A stretch of DNA of 5,672 nt. Source: Oribacterium sp. UBA5894. GTDB taxonomy: Bacteria; Bacillota; Clostridia; Lachnospirales; Lachnospiraceae. The DNA is taken from the NCBI GenBank assembly GCA_002431355.1, contig DJEQ01000107.1:1-5672 (forward strand), in the 5' to 3' direction. Positions 5,672-5,672 of the stretch are shown here, piece by piece. The notes below the pieces were generated by a model, which was not told the DNA's origin, did not search any database, and worked only from the letters and a program-made list of their open reading frames with translations. Positions within the stretch are counted from its first letter, which is position 1; each line of letters begins with the position of its first letter. A program made the translations under genes and the position numbers.

Positions 5672-5672
5672 G

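Noticed and set aside
5460..5672. A T-box leader, suggested by AGGGTG at the window end and AGTA at 5570-5573.
   Set aside because: Only the first bases of a T-box sequence are visible, the other stem I landmarks are not evident, and the AGGGT is used in the long hairpin. Finding GGNACCGCG-type sequence just past 5672 and an amino-acid-related gene would reopen it.
5656..5672. An integron attC-like core (GTTGACA) near the right edge.
   Set aside because: The core consensus GTTRRRY is not met, no matching inverse core is present, and no integrase or cassette is seen.

Overview
The window reads as chromosomal DNA from a Gram-positive, low-to-mid GC Clostridia-type bacterium, most likely a Lachnospiraceae relative with a moderately GC-rich genome. 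This rests on the gene families, the strong AGGAGG-type ribosome binding sites, and the pairing of a CarD-family regulator with GtrA and YfhO family membrane proteins. The species cannot be fixed from the sequence alone. I see no insertion sequence, CRISPR array, tRNA, rRNA or phage gene.

Layout: on the minus strand, a CarD/CdnL-family RNA polymerase-binding regulator occupies 64-582. Its likely leader (583 to about 704) folds on paper into three successive hairpins ahead of a good Shine-Dalgarno. A divergent intergenic region of 389 bases (583-971) separates it from a plus-strand cluster. That region holds a GC-rich inverted-repeat island (780-856) and a good sigma-A promoter (TTGCGA, 17-base spacer, TATACT, 850-878). 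The plus-strand cluster is gtrA-like (972-1397), a large YfhO-family membrane protein (1411-4125) and argH, argininosuccinate lyase (4122-5459). The gtrA-like and yfhO-like genes are 13 bases apart. The yfhO-like stop overlaps the argH start as ATGA, so the three genes look like one operon. The last 213 bases carry no gene. They hold a GC-rich stretch with short inverted repeats and end in a long two-part hairpin (5619-5671) whose 3' arm overlaps a perfect TTGACA.

How the genes work together: GtrA-like and YfhO-like proteins correspond to the flippase and the outer-face glycosyltransferase of the three-component systems that decorate Gram-positive envelope polymers (GtcA with CsbB/YfhO in Bacillus and GtlA/GtlB in Listeria). 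The cytoplasmic GT2 enzyme that makes the undecaprenyl-phosphate sugar is not in this window. argH, the last step of arginine synthesis, has no evident functional link to the pair, but it is placed to be translationally coupled to the yfhO-like gene: its ribosome binding site is formed by the Glu codons of the YfhO-like protein's acidic tail.

Overall this is mostly an ordinary housekeeping and envelope region. The points most worth a second look are the structured carD leader, the highly acidic cytoplasmic tail of the YfhO-like protein, and the long hairpin at the right edge. I found no convincing new system.
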